Positions 8,037-16,692 of a DNA stretch of 64,000 nucleotides are shown one piece after another. Position numbers and translations under genes: made by a program. Below the pieces are notes generated by a model, which searched no databases, was not told the origin of the DNA, and saw only the letters and a list, made by a program, of their open reading frames with translations. Source of the DNA: Pedobacter polaris (GTDB lineage: Bacteria > Bacteroidota > Bacteroidia > Sphingobacteriales > Sphingobacteriaceae); assembly GCF_005116505.1 (NCBI RefSeq), contig NZ_SWBR01000005.1:62001-126000 (forward strand), read 5' to 3'. The first letter of the stretch is position 1; each line of letters opens with the position of its first letter.

Positions 8037-10151
8037 ATGTCAAGAGATTTAAGATTTACAAGAAATATTGGAATTGCTGCTCACATTGATGCGGGTAAAA
8101 CTACAACAACTGAGCGTATTCTTTATTATGCTGGTGTTAGTCACAAAATTGGTGAGGTGCATGAAGGTGCTGCAACAATGGACTGGATGGCACAAGAGCA
8201 AGAACGTGGTATTACCATTACTTCTGCTGCTACAACTGTTGGTTGGAAATACAGAAACCAAAATTATCATATCAACATTATCGATACACCTGGACACGTA
8301 GATTTTACTGTAGAGGTAAACCGTTCGTTACGTGTATTAGATGGTTTGGTGTTTTTATTTTCTGCGGTTGATGGTGTTGAGCCTCAATCTGAAACTAACT
8401 GGCGTTTAGCTAACAACTATAGTGTGGCTCGTATTGGTTTCGTTAATAAAATGGACCGTTCTGGAGCTGACTTCTTAAAAGTTGTTAAACAAGTTAAAGA
8501 TATGTTAGGTAGCAATGCAGTTCCATTGCAATTACCTATTGGTGCTGAAGATTCATTTAAAGGTGTGGTTGATTTAATTAACAACCGTGGTATCGTTTGG
8601 AATGAGCATGATAAAGGTATGACCTTTACTGAAGTGCCTATCCCAGAAGATATGATAGATGAGGTAGCTGAATGGAGAGAAAAATTATTAGAATCTGTTG
8701 CAGATTATGATGAGACTTTGATGGAGAAATTCTTCGAAGATCCAAACTCTATCACTGAGCGTGAAATTTTAGATGCATTACGTGCAGCTGTATTAGATGC
8801 TAAAATTGTACCAATGGTTTGCGGTTCATCTTTCAAAAACAAAGGTGTGCAAACTATGCTTGATTATGTGATGGAATTATTGCCTTCACCTATGGATAGC
8901 GAAGGTGTAATTGGAACAAACCCAGATACAGGTTTAGAAGTTTTACGTAAACCATCAGAAAAAGAACCATTTGCAGCTTTAGCATTTAAAATTGCTACAG
9001 ATCCTTTCGTAGGTCGTTTATGTTTTATCCGTGTTTATTCAGGTAACTTAGAAGCTGGTTCATACGTTTATAATGCTCGTTCTGAAAACAAAGAACGTAT
9101 TTCTCGTATCTTCCAAATGCATGCAAACAAGCAAAACCCAATACCTAATGTAGGTGCTGGTGATATTGCTGCGGTTGTAGGCTTTAAAGATATCAAAACT
9201 GGAGATACACTTTGTGAAGAGAAAAACCCAATCATACTTGAATCAATGAACTTCCCTGAGCCAGTTATTGGTTTAGCAATTGAGCCTAAAACTCAAGCAG
9301 ACGTTGATAAGTTAGGTATGGCTTTAGGTAAATTAGCTGAAGAAGATCCTACATTTAGAGTTCAAACTGACGAAGAAACTGGTCAAACAGTAATCTCAGG
9401 AATGGGTGAGCTTCACTTAGATATTTTAATTGACCGTTTAAGACGCGAATTTAAAGTAGAGGTTAATCAAGGTGCACCACAAGTAGCTTACAAAGAAGCA
9501 ATTTTTGGTACAACTCAACACCGTGAAACTTATAAAAAACAATCGGGTGGTCGTGGTAAATTCGCGGATATCCAAGTTGTGATTTCTCCAATTGATGCTG
9601 ATTTCGAAAAAGGTGGTTTACAATTCGTAAACGAAATTACAGGTGGTTCAATTCCACGTGAGTTTATTCCTTCAGTAGAAAAAGGTTTTGCAGCAGCAAT
9701 GGCGAATGGTGTATTAGCTGGTTATCCACTACCTGATATGAAAGTTCGTTTAATTGATGGTTCATTCCACGCGGTCGATTCAGATGCTTTATCATTTGAA
9801 CTTGCAGCTAGAATGGCATACCGTGAAGCATTACCTAAATGTAAGCCAACATTGATGGAGCCAATCATGAAAATCGAAATCTTAACCCCTGAAGAAAACA
9901 TGGGTGATGTAATCGGTGACATGAACCGTCGTCGTGGTCAACTTTTAGGTATGGATACTCGTGCAGGTTCTCAAGTAATTAAAGCAACTGTGCCTTTATC
10001 AGAAATGTTTGGTTATGTAACTCAGTTACGTACAATTACTTCTGGTCGTGCAACTTCTACAATGGAATTTGATCATTACGAAGCTGCGCCTAAAAACGTA
10101 CAAGATGAGGTAATTGCTAAATCAAAAGGTAAAGTTAAGTCGGAAGACTAG
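8037..10151 (+). CDS. fusA: Elongation factor G
   Basis: Translocation GTPase EF-G, 704 residues, full length. G-domain motifs are G1 AHIDAGKTTTTER (about 15-27), the switch region RGITI, G3 DTPGHVDF and G4 NKMDR. Domain IV with the loop that enters the decoding site and the C-terminal domain V are present (GYPLPDMKVRLIDGSFH, EPIMKIEILTPEENMGDVIGD). It lies in the str operon between rpsG and rpsJ. No tuf gene follows, unlike E. coli. Confidence 0.98.
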   Translation: MSRDLRFTRNIGIAAHIDAGKTTTTERILYYAGVSHKIGEVHEGAATMDWMAQEQERGITITSAATTVGWKYRNQNYHINIIDTPGHVDFTVEVNRSLRVLDGLVFLFSAVDGVEPQSETNWRLANNYSVARIGFVNKMDRSGADFLKVVKQVKDMLGSNAVPLQLPIGAEDSFKGVVDLINNRGIVWNEHDKGMTFTEVPIPEDMIDEVAEWREKLLESVADYDETLMEKFFEDPNSITEREILDALRAAVLDAKIVPMVCGSSFKNKGVQTMLDYVMELLPSPMDSEGVIGTNPDTGLEVLRKPSEKEPFAALAFKIATDPFVGRLCFIRVYSGNLEAGSYVYNARSENKERISRIFQMHANKQNPIPNVGAGDIAAVVGFKDIKTGDTLCEEKNPIILESMNFPEPVIGLAIEPKTQADVDKLGMALGKLAEEDPTFRVQTDEETGQTVISGMGELHLDILIDRLRREFKVEVNQGAPQVAYKEAIFGTTQHRETYKKQSGGRGKFADIQVVISPIDADFEKGGLQFVNEITGGSIPREFIPSVEKGFAAAMANGVLAGYPLPDMKVRLIDGSFHAVDSDALSFELAARMAYREALPKCKPTLMEPIMKIEILTPEENMGDVIGDMNRRRGQLLGMDTRAGSQVIKATVPLSEMFGYVTQLRTITSGRATSTMEFDHYEAAPKNVQDEVIAKSKGKVKSED

Positions 10152-10253
10152 AAATTGATTACACGGATTAAAAGAGATTGCACCGATTGATAATTGATAT
10201 CGGTGTAATCATCTAAATATCGGTGAAATCATTTAAAGATAAATCCGATTACT
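10152..10253. repeat. Palindromic intergenic repeat (GATTACACCGATT type) in the fusA-rpsJ gap
   Basis: Repeated degenerate units GATTACACGGATT, GATTGCACCGATT, ATCGGTGTAATC, ATCGGTGAAATC and AATCCGATTAC fill the gap. CACCGAT (10181-10187) and ATCGGTG (10199-10205) can form a hairpin. The same family lies between rpsG and fusA. Confidence 0.7.
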
Positions 10254-10296
10254 TGTTATTAATAGCTCTAACAGGTGATCATAATTAAAATAGAAT

Positions 10297-10602
10297 ATGA
10301 GCCAAAGAATCAGAATTAAATTAAAATCTTACGATTACAACTTGGTAGATAAATCTGCTGAGAAAATCGTTAAAACTGTAAAGCCTACGGGTGCAGTAGT
10401 TAGCGGACCAATTCCGTTGCCAACAGAAAAGAAAATCTTCACTGTTTTGCGTTCACCACACGTAAACAAAAAAGCACGTGAGCAGTTTCAATTGTGTGCC
10501 TATAAACGTCTTTTAGATATTTATAGCTCTAACTCTAAAACTGTTGATGCATTGATGAAACTTGAATTACCTAGCGGTGTTGAAGTAGAAATCAAAGTTT
10601 AA
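10297..10602 (+). CDS. rpsJ: 30S ribosomal protein S10
   Basis: Ribosomal protein uS10 (also the NusE antitermination factor), 101 residues, with RIRIKLKSYDYNLVD at the N terminus and the loop VSGPIPLPTEKKIFTVLRSPHVNKKAREQF (in part). It is normally the first gene of the S10 operon; here it ends the str operon and is closed by its own terminator, 3.7 kb from rplC. Confidence 0.98.
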   Translation: MSQRIRIKLKSYDYNLVDKSAEKIVKTVKPTGAVVSGPIPLPTEKKIFTVLRSPHVNKKAREQFQLCAYKRLLDIYSSNSKTVDALMKLELPSGVEVEIKV

Positions 10603-10621
10603 TGATTTTATAGATCTTAAA

Positions 10622-10656
10622 AAGCCCTAAGAATTTCTTCTTAGGGCTTTTTTTTA
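10622..10656 (+). terminator. Terminator of the str operon after rpsJ
   Basis: A 13-bp stem (AAAGCCCTAAGAA / TTCTTAGGGCTTT) with a 4-base loop is followed by a T run. It ends transcription of rpsL-rpsG-fusA-rpsJ, which shows that the S10 block downstream is transcribed separately. Confidence 0.92.
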
Positions 10657-10677
10657 TATTAAATTTAAACTACTATG

Positions 10678-11370
10678 CTACTTTCCGCGACTTCTCATCT
10701 CCTCAATAATATTACGCTCATCTTGAAGCTCTCTAGCTAGTTTACGTTGTTGCTCGTTGGATTTAGCTTTATAAGCTTGGTATTCTGCAGAAATTTCATC
10801 ATAAAGCTGTGTCCTGTGTTTTGCCTCAATAATATTTTTTGCAGATCTAGCAATCACAATAAATAACGCAATAGCCAATATGATAATGATAGACCAAACT
10901 ATAATATTATAAGTTCCTTTAGTAAATGAAACCCCTAAAAAGCTAATTTCATCTGCTTTGGCAGTTGTGTCATTTAATGTATTTTCTTTCCCACTAATTT
11001 CAGTTTTTAAACTAACAATAGTCTTTTCTTGCTCACTAACCTTAGCTTTTGCATTTTTCAATTCTATTCGCTCCTTACGCAAGGTATCATTCGCACTCTT
11101 CCATACCGAATTTAATCTTGCTGGGTTAATCAACTTAGCTCCATATAAAGATTTAGATCTTGACAGCATAAATTGATATTGGCCATTTAAACTAAAATCT
11201 GTATTCTTTACAGTATCTATTGCTCTCTTCTGGTAATAAACTTTTTTTGCTGGGACTGGTTGGACTTTTACAGGAAGTGTTTGAGTTTTACTTGGCGTTT
11301 GTGCCGCAATGTTCAAACACAAAAAACTTAAAATTATACCTGTTGTAATAGAAAATAATGTTCGCTTCAT
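10678..11370 (-). CDS. Hypothetical coiled-coil membrane protein
   Basis: A 230-residue protein with a signal peptide (1-23, ending NIAAQ). A periplasmic stretch includes a predicted coiled coil (about 92-135, ERIELKNAKAKVSEQEKTIVSLK). One transmembrane helix follows (about 154-175, YNIIVWSIIIILAIALFIVI), then a charged cytoplasmic coiled coil rich in K, E and Q. I recognise no family. It belongs to the gene group that separates rpsJ from rplC and is transcribed opposite to its neighbours. Confidence 0.6.
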   Translation of the reverse strand: MKRTLFSITTGIILSFLCLNIAAQTPSKTQTLPVKVQPVPAKKVYYQKRAIDTVKNTDFSLNGQYQFMLSRSKSLYGAKLINPARLNSVWKSANDTLRKERIELKNAKAKVSEQEKTIVSLKTEISGKENTLNDTTAKADEISFLGVSFTKGTYNIIVWSIIIILAIALFIVIARSAKNIIEAKHRTQLYDEISAEYQAYKAKSNEQQRKLARELQDERNIIEEMRSRGK

Positions 11371-11551
11371 AATAGTAGTGATATCATTGATTAAACAATT
11401 ATAGTTAAAAATTATTGTGTATTTTAATATGTGATAGTCTTTTTGTACTAGGCTGCCACAATAATATAAACGGTTTTATTCATGTAACAATATCAATTAT
11501 TCAAATGATGCATATCATTTTATTTATTTAGCTACCTGCTATTTTTACAAT

Positions 11552-12808
11552 ATGCAAATTGGAATTATAGGCTTAGGCGATATGGGTAAATTGTATGCTA
11601 AAGCTTTTGCTCAAGCTGGGTATGATGTATGTGGAGTCGATATTGCTGAGCTGATTGAAGGTTTGCAAATCGAATTAGAGCCATTTGGTATAGAAGTTTT
11701 GCAAGATGGGCATCAAGTTACTAGAAAATCTGATTTTATTATTTTTTGCGTTGAAGCAGAACGAATAGATGAAGTTGTAGCATATTATGCTAAATCCATT
11801 AAATATGCGGCCATTGTTTCGGGGCAAACATCAGTTAAACATCCTGAAATTTTGGCTTTCGAAAAATATCTTTCTCATGATGTTCAAATTGTATCATGCC
11901 ATTCTTTGCATGGGCCAGCATTTGAAACCGCAGGTCAAACATTAATTGTAATACGCCATAGGGCAAGCAATGAAAAATACATGGCGGCACTTAAAATTTT
12001 TAAAGCACTAAAGTCTCAGATTATTGAAATGGATGATTATAGAGTTCATGATAAGATAATGGCCGATACTCAAGCTATTACACACATGGGCTTTGAGAGT
12101 ATGGGGTCTGCCTGGAAAAACGCAGGTTTCTATCCATGGGAAAATGCAGCATACTCAAAAGGAATAGATAATGTGAAAATTTTAATCACTCTAAGGATTT
12201 TTAGTTATAAGGCACATATTTATGCAGGCTTGGCAATATTAAATCCGTATGCACGTAAACAAGTCAAAGTTTACGCAAAAGCAGAATCAGAATTGTTTAA
12301 GTTAATGATTTCTGAAAATGAGAAAGAGTTTAGAGAAAGAATTTACAAAGCGAGAGATTTCTTATTTAAGGAAAACTCGACGCTGATCATGTTAGATGAT
12401 AGTGTTATGGAAGAATTCAGTTTAGCTAATGGAGGTCATCAAACTAAACCAAATTCGCACCTCAGTATTTTGAGCATGGTTTATTCGTGGTATATGATGA
12501 AAATTAACCCCTATGATAATTTAATATGTCAAACCCCACCATTTAGACTTAGATTAGGTATAGCCGAATATCTTTTTAAGAATGAGAAAATGTTGGAGGA
12601 ATCAATTCAGGCCGCATTATATGATAAAACAATAAGATGTGATGATCTAGAATTTCATACGGCGGTACATGAGTGGGCATCGATAATTGGATATGGAGAT
12701 TTAAATGGTTACAAAGAACACTTTGAAGCTGCTAAAACTTTTTTTACAAATAGGGTAGAAGGAGCACTGCAGTTAAGCTCAGAAATGATCAAAAAATTAG
12801 CTAATTGA
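11552..12808 (+). CDS. tyrA: Prephenate dehydrogenase (TyrA), fungal-like
   Basis: Likely converts prephenate to 4-hydroxyphenylpyruvate with NAD(P)+ in tyrosine synthesis. The 418 residues start with a Rossmann motif GIIGLGDMG (4-12) and contain SCHSLHGPAFETAGQ (about 131-145). That resembles the SLHSLHGP motif of yeast Tyr1, and the overall length also fits that longer type rather than the ~280-residue bacterial form. The helical dimerisation domain follows (MADTQAITHMGFESMGSAW). No other aromatic amino acid gene is nearby, so it is an isolated pathway gene. Confidence 0.85.
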   Translation: MQIGIIGLGDMGKLYAKAFAQAGYDVCGVDIAELIEGLQIELEPFGIEVLQDGHQVTRKSDFIIFCVEAERIDEVVAYYAKSIKYAAIVSGQTSVKHPEILAFEKYLSHDVQIVSCHSLHGPAFETAGQTLIVIRHRASNEKYMAALKIFKALKSQIIEMDDYRVHDKIMADTQAITHMGFESMGSAWKNAGFYPWENAAYSKGIDNVKILITLRIFSYKAHIYAGLAILNPYARKQVKVYAKAESELFKLMISENEKEFRERIYKARDFLFKENSTLIMLDDSVMEEFSLANGGHQTKPNSHLSILSMVYSWYMMKINPYDNLICQTPPFRLRLGIAEYLFKNEKMLEESIQAALYDKTIRCDDLEFHTAVHEWASIIGYGDLNGYKEHFEAAKTFFTNRVEGALQLSSEMIKKLAN

Positions 12809-12876
12809 TAAAATACTACTTTGTATATAGACTTTATTTAATTAGATTTTAATTCATTAAGCACAAAGAAGTCGCT

Positions 12877-12884
12877 TATATTTG
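12877..12884 (+). promoter_or_regulatory. -7 element close to the TSUP start codon
   Basis: TATATTTG matches TAnnTTTG and ends 5 bases before the ATG at 12890, so the transcript would have almost no 5' UTR. Confidence 0.45.
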
Positions 12885-12889
12885 TATTA

Positions 12890-13726
12890 ATGACGGTTTT
12901 ATTATTTACTATTATCGTATTAGTTGGTGCTTTCTTGGCTGGGCTTTTAGGCTCCCTAACCGGATTGGGGGGTGGGGTAATTATCATTCCATTGTTAACC
13001 TTAGGTTTGGGTGTTGATATTCATTATGCTATTGGAGCTTCTATTATTTCTGTAATCGCCACCTCCTCAGGGTCAGCAGCTGCTTATGTTAAAGAGGGAA
13101 TAACCAATGTGCGAATTGGTATGTTTTTAGAAATAGCAACAACTTTAAGTGCGATAGTAGGTGTAATTATAGCTACATATATAAAAGCAGATTACATCAT
13201 TGTAATTTTTGGTTTGATTTTATTGTTCTCAGCATTTATGATGTTGAAGAAAAAAATAGACCATTCTAATAATGAAAAGACAAGTGTCTTGGCTAATTAC
13301 TTTAAACTAAATGGTAGCTATCCTACCGAAGATGGAATGAAGCAATATGCTGTTCATCATGTTGTTGGTGGTTTTGCAATGATGTTTGTTGCAGGTACTT
13401 TATCTGGCTTGCTAGGCATAGGCTCTGGGGCATTAAAAGTAATTGGCATGGATAATATCATGAAAATCCCTTTTAAGGTCTCTACTACTACCAGTAACTT
13501 CATGATTGGTGTAACAGCAGCTGCAAGTGCATTGGTTTATTTGCATAAAGGTCAGATAGATCCAGCCATTGCAATGCCAGTAACATTAGGGGTTATTACT
13601 GGTGCAACACTGGGGGCTAAAATTTTAATCAGAACAAAAACCGATAAACTAAAAGTAATATTTGCAATTGTAGTAACATTTTTAGCGCTACAGATGATTT
13701 ATAAAGGCTTAACAGGTAGTATATGA
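12890..13726 (+). CDS. TSUP family (TauE/SafE) anion exporter
   Basis: A 278-residue polytopic membrane protein of the TauE/SafE family, with the two-halved repeat pattern: GLLGSLTGLGGGVIIIPLL near the N terminus and GTLSGLLGIGSGALKVIGM in the second half, each a Gly-rich re-entrant region. Family members move sulfite, sulfoacetate or other organosulfur anions; the substrate here is unknown. The stop codon overlaps the next start (ATGA), so it is translationally coupled to the DUF1634 protein. Confidence 0.88.
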   Translation: MTVLLFTIIVLVGAFLAGLLGSLTGLGGGVIIIPLLTLGLGVDIHYAIGASIISVIATSSGSAAAYVKEGITNVRIGMFLEIATTLSAIVGVIIATYIKADYIIVIFGLILLFSAFMMLKKKIDHSNNEKTSVLANYFKLNGSYPTEDGMKQYAVHHVVGGFAMMFVAGTLSGLLGIGSGALKVIGMDNIMKIPFKVSTTTSNFMIGVTAAASALVYLHKGQIDPAIAMPVTLGVITGATLGAKILIRTKTDKLKVIFAIVVTFLALQMIYKGLTGSI

Positions 13727-14118
13727 GCAAGCAAATTAAACATTATTTAGGCGACAAAGATGTGCAGGTTATACTAGGTACATTATTGCGAGTTGGAGTA
13801 ATTGTATCAACAGCAGTTGTTTTATTAGGCGGAATTATTTTTTTATCAACTCATAATAATCAGAAAGTTTCTTTCTCTGATTTTAAACCAGAAGAGTCAA
13901 AGTTTTCTTCCGTTGCAGAAATTTTAGGAGGTTTGAAAACACTAGATGGACTTGCAATTATTCAATTCGGAGTTTTATTATTAATATTTACGCCGATAGC
14001 TCGCGTAGTTTTTTCCATTTTTAGTTTCTTAATGGAAAAAGATTATATGTATGTACTAATAGGTATTATCGTATTGTGTGTGATTATCACCAGCTTATAC
14101 CTGGATGTAGCTCATTAA
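13723..14118 (+). CDS. DUF1634 membrane protein
   Basis: A 131-residue protein with three predicted membrane helices (about 23-44, 81-103, 109-127) and the motif LLRVGVIVSTAVVLLGGI followed by GLAIIQFGVLLLIFTPIARVVFS. This fits DUF1634, a family that commonly sits directly after a TauE/SafE transporter gene, as here with a 4-base overlap. It is probably an accessory subunit of that transporter; this is inferred from the gene pairing. Confidence 0.82.
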   Translation: MSKQIKHYLGDKDVQVILGTLLRVGVIVSTAVVLLGGIIFLSTHNNQKVSFSDFKPEESKFSSVAEILGGLKTLDGLAIIQFGVLLLIFTPIARVVFSIFSFLMEKDYMYVLIGIIVLCVIITSLYLDVAH

Positions 14119-14192
14119 AGTACCTTTTTTAGCTATTGTACTGTATATTAGAAAAATAAATGCAATTATTTGAAAAAATATTGAGCTAACTA

Positions 14193-14223
14193 TTTGAAAA
14201 TTAAGAATTCTTTCCTATTTTTG
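14193..14223 (+). promoter_or_regulatory. Promoter of the S10 (rplC) operon
   Basis: TTTG at 14193-14196 and TATTTTTG at 14216-14223 with exactly 19 bases between them: a perfect match to the Bacteroidota consensus. It is followed by CCGTCCC. It gives the S10 block its own start after separation from rpsJ. Confidence 0.88.
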
Positions 14224-14226
14224 CCG

Positions 14227-14282
14227 TCCCTTAGCGGGGATGTATATCCACCTTGAACGAAGCCCTACTGCTTCGATGGGTG
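14227..14282 (+). promoter_or_regulatory. Structured leader of rplC
   Basis: The hairpin CGAAGC-CCTACT-GCTTCG (14258-14275) is flanked by CACC (14249-14252) and GGTG (14279-14282), which can pair. Upstream, GGGA (14237-14240) may pair with TCCC (14227-14230), or the overlapping GGAT (14238-14241) with ATCC (14246-14249). These two folds exclude each other, so a switch is possible. E. coli controls this operon through L4; that L4 acts here is a guess. Confidence 0.5.
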
Positions 14283-14300
14283 TTAAATTAAAAATAGAAA

Positions 14301-14918
14301 ATGTCAGGTATTATTGGAAAAAAAGTAGGAATGACCAGCATTTTTGACGCCGAAGGAAGAAACATTCCTTGTACGGTGATCGAAGCTGGACCTTGTGTTG
14401 TAACACAAGTTAAGACCGAAGAGAAAGATGGTTACGTTTCAGTTCAACTGGGATATGATGAAGCCAAAGAAAAAAACACTACCCAACCTTTAAAAGGTCA
14501 CTTTGCGAAAGCAAACACAACTCCAAAACGTAAATTGGTAGAATTTGAGCAGTTTGAAGATTCAGTTAGCTTAGGCGATACTGTAACTGTTACGATTTTT
14601 AACGAAGGCGATTTTGTTGATGTTGTTGGTACTTCAAAAGGTAAAGGATTTCAAGGTGTGGTAAAACGTCACGGTTTTGGTGGTGTGGGTGGTCAAACTC
14701 ACGGTCAGCATAACAGGTTGCGTGCTCCAGGTTCATTGGGTGCTGCATCATATCCAGCTCGCGTATTCAAAGGAATGCGTATGGCAGGAAGAACTGGTGG
14801 AGACAGAGTAAAAGTTCAAAACTTACAAGTATTGAAAGTTTATGCTGAGCAAAATCTAGTTGTAGTTAGTGGTTCCATTCCAGGAGCTAAGGGTTCTTAC
14901 GTAATCTTAGATAAGTAA
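14301..14918 (+). CDS. rplC: 50S ribosomal protein L3
   Basis: Ribosomal protein uL3, 205 residues, reaching the peptidyl transferase centre. Seen are the start SGIIGKKVGMTSIFD and the conserved loop FQGVVKRHGFGGVGGQTHGQH, followed by GSLGAASYPARVFKGMRMAGR. First gene of the S10 block in this genome, because rpsJ lies in the str operon. Confidence 0.98.
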   Translation: MSGIIGKKVGMTSIFDAEGRNIPCTVIEAGPCVVTQVKTEEKDGYVSVQLGYDEAKEKNTTQPLKGHFAKANTTPKRKLVEFEQFEDSVSLGDTVTVTIFNEGDFVDVVGTSKGKGFQGVVKRHGFGGVGGQTHGQHNRLRAPGSLGAASYPARVFKGMRMAGRTGGDRVKVQNLQVLKVYAEQNLVVVSGSIPGAKGSYVILDK

Positions 14919-14922
14919 GCAG

Positions 14923-15552
14923 ATGGAAGTTAAAGTAATAAACATTTCAGGAAAAGAGACAGGTGCCAAGGTGCAACTTCCTGAGTCGGTATTTGGTGTA
15001 ACACCAAGCGACCACGCGATTTATTTAGATGTAAAACAGTATTTGGCTAACCAACGTCAAGGAACTCACAAATCTAAACAACGTAACGAAATTGCAGGTT
15101 CTACCCGTAAATTATACAAACAAAAGGGTACTGGCGGTGCACGTGCCGGAAGCATTAAATCTCCATTGTTCAATGGTGGTGGTCGTGTTTTTGGTCCACA
15201 ACCAAGAGACTATAGTTTTAAATTGAACAAAAAATTAAAATCATTAGCACGTAAATCTGCTTTATCATATAAAGCACAAGATAACAACGTGGTAGTATTG
15301 GAAGATTTTAATTTTGATAACATTAAAACTAAAAACTATATCAATTTGGTTAATGCATTAAATTTAGCCGGAGAGAAAACCTTATTAGTTTTACCTGCAC
15401 AAAATAATAATATCTATTTATCAAGCAGAAATATTCAGAAAGCTAAAGTTATCACTGCAGATCAGTTAAATACTTATGATGTATTAAACGCAGGCAAACT
15501 TTTGTTAACTGCAAACTCGCTTAAAACATTGGAGGAGGCATTTGCCAAGTAA
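14923..15552 (+). CDS. rplD: 50S ribosomal protein L4
   Basis: Ribosomal protein uL4, 209 residues, which lines the exit tunnel. The extended tunnel loop is visible (NEIAGSTRKLYKQKGTGGARAG, then SPLFNGGGRVFGPQPRDYSF). In E. coli L4 represses the S10 operon by binding its leader, which makes it a candidate ligand for the leader before rplC. It follows rplC by 4 bases. Confidence 0.98.
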   Translation: MEVKVINISGKETGAKVQLPESVFGVTPSDHAIYLDVKQYLANQRQGTHKSKQRNEIAGSTRKLYKQKGTGGARAGSIKSPLFNGGGRVFGPQPRDYSFKLNKKLKSLARKSALSYKAQDNNVVVLEDFNFDNIKTKNYINLVNALNLAGEKTLLVLPAQNNNIYLSSRNIQKAKVITADQLNTYDVLNAGKLLLTANSLKTLEEAFAK

Positions 15553-15553
15553 T

Positions 15554-15844
15554 ATGGAAATTTTACAAAAACCAATATTAACTGAAAAAGCTTCTGCATT
15601 AACTGAAAAAGCTAATCGTTTTACCTTCAGAGTAGACCACAGAGCTAACAAGTTGCAGATTAAATCTGCCATCGAAAAAATGTATGGAGTGAACATCGTT
15701 GCCCTTAACACAATGGTTGTTGTAGGTAAGATGAAATCAAGAAATACTAAAGGTGGTTTAGTATCGGGTCGTACCCCGAAATACAAAAAAGCTATTGTAA
15801 CATTGAAAGATGGCGAAACAATAGATTATTACGCGAATATTTAA
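15554..15844 (+). CDS. rplW: 50S ribosomal protein L23
   Basis: Ribosomal protein uL23, 96 residues, at the tunnel exit where SRP and trigger factor dock. Motifs are ILQKPILTEKAS near the N terminus and KSAIEKMYGVNIVALNTM. I chose the ATG at 15554, one base after the rplD stop; a TTG at 15542 inside rplD is a weaker alternative. Confidence 0.97.
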   Translation: MEILQKPILTEKASALTEKANRFTFRVDHRANKLQIKSAIEKMYGVNIVALNTMVVVGKMKSRNTKGGLVSGRTPKYKKAIVTLKDGETIDYYANI

Positions 15845-15867
15845 TAAGAATTGAATAATTTATAACT

Positions 15868-16692
15868 ATGGGCTTAAGAAAATTTAAACCAGTCACTCCG
15901 GGAACCCGTTTTAGGGTAGGCGCAAGCTTCACGGAGATTACAGCAACCAAGCCCGAAAAATCATTGGTTGTATCTTCTAAGAAATCGGGAGGTCGTAACA
16001 ATACAGGAAAGATGACTATGCGCTACATGGGTGGTGGTCACAAAAAATCTTACCGTTTAATTGATTTTAAACGTGATAAGTTTGATATCCCTGCAACAGT
16101 AGCTACTGTTGAGTACGATCCAAACCGTACCGCTCGTATTGCATTATTGCACTACGCAGATGGAGAGAAGCGCTACATTATTGCACCTGAGGGATTGCAA
16201 GTAGGACAAACTGTGCTTTCGGGTGAAACAGCTACTCCAGAAGTAGGTAACACTTTAACGTTGGCAAATATCCCTTTGGGATCTATTATCCACAATTTAG
16301 AAATTCAACCAGGTAGAGGTGCTCAAATGGCACGTAGCGCAGGTGCTTATGCACAACTTGCAGCTAGAGATGGTAGATATGCAACTATTAAAATGCCATC
16401 AGGTGAAGTAAGATCTATCTTAGTTACTTGTTTAGCAACAATTGGTGCAGTTTCTAATTCAGATCACGCTAATGAAGTATTAGGTAAAGCAGGACGTAGC
16501 CGTTGGTTAGGTCGTCGCCCTAGAACTCGTCCAGTAGCGATGAACCCAGTGGATCACCCAATGGGTGGTGGTGAAGGTCGCTCTTCAGGAGGTCAACCTC
16601 GTTCAAGAAACGGCGTTTACTCTAAAGGCTTCAAAACCCGCTCACTTAAAAAATACTCAAATCGTTTCATCATAGAGAAAAGGAAGAAATAA
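15868..16692 (+). CDS. rplB: 50S ribosomal protein L2
   Basis: Ribosomal protein uL2, 274 residues, needed for subunit joining and peptidyl transfer. It starts MGLRKFKPVTPGTRFR and carries the C-terminal signature MNPVDHPMGGGEGRSSGG with the functionally important His. Its TAA shares one base with the rpsS ATG. Confidence 0.98.
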   Translation: MGLRKFKPVTPGTRFRVGASFTEITATKPEKSLVVSSKKSGGRNNTGKMTMRYMGGGHKKSYRLIDFKRDKFDIPATVATVEYDPNRTARIALLHYADGEKRYIIAPEGLQVGQTVLSGETATPEVGNTLTLANIPLGSIIHNLEIQPGRGAQMARSAGAYAQLAARDGRYATIKMPSGEVRSILVTCLATIGAVSNSDHANEVLGKAGRSRWLGRRPRTRPVAMNPVDHPMGGGEGRSSGGQPRSRNGVYSKGFKTRSLKKYSNRFIIEKRKK

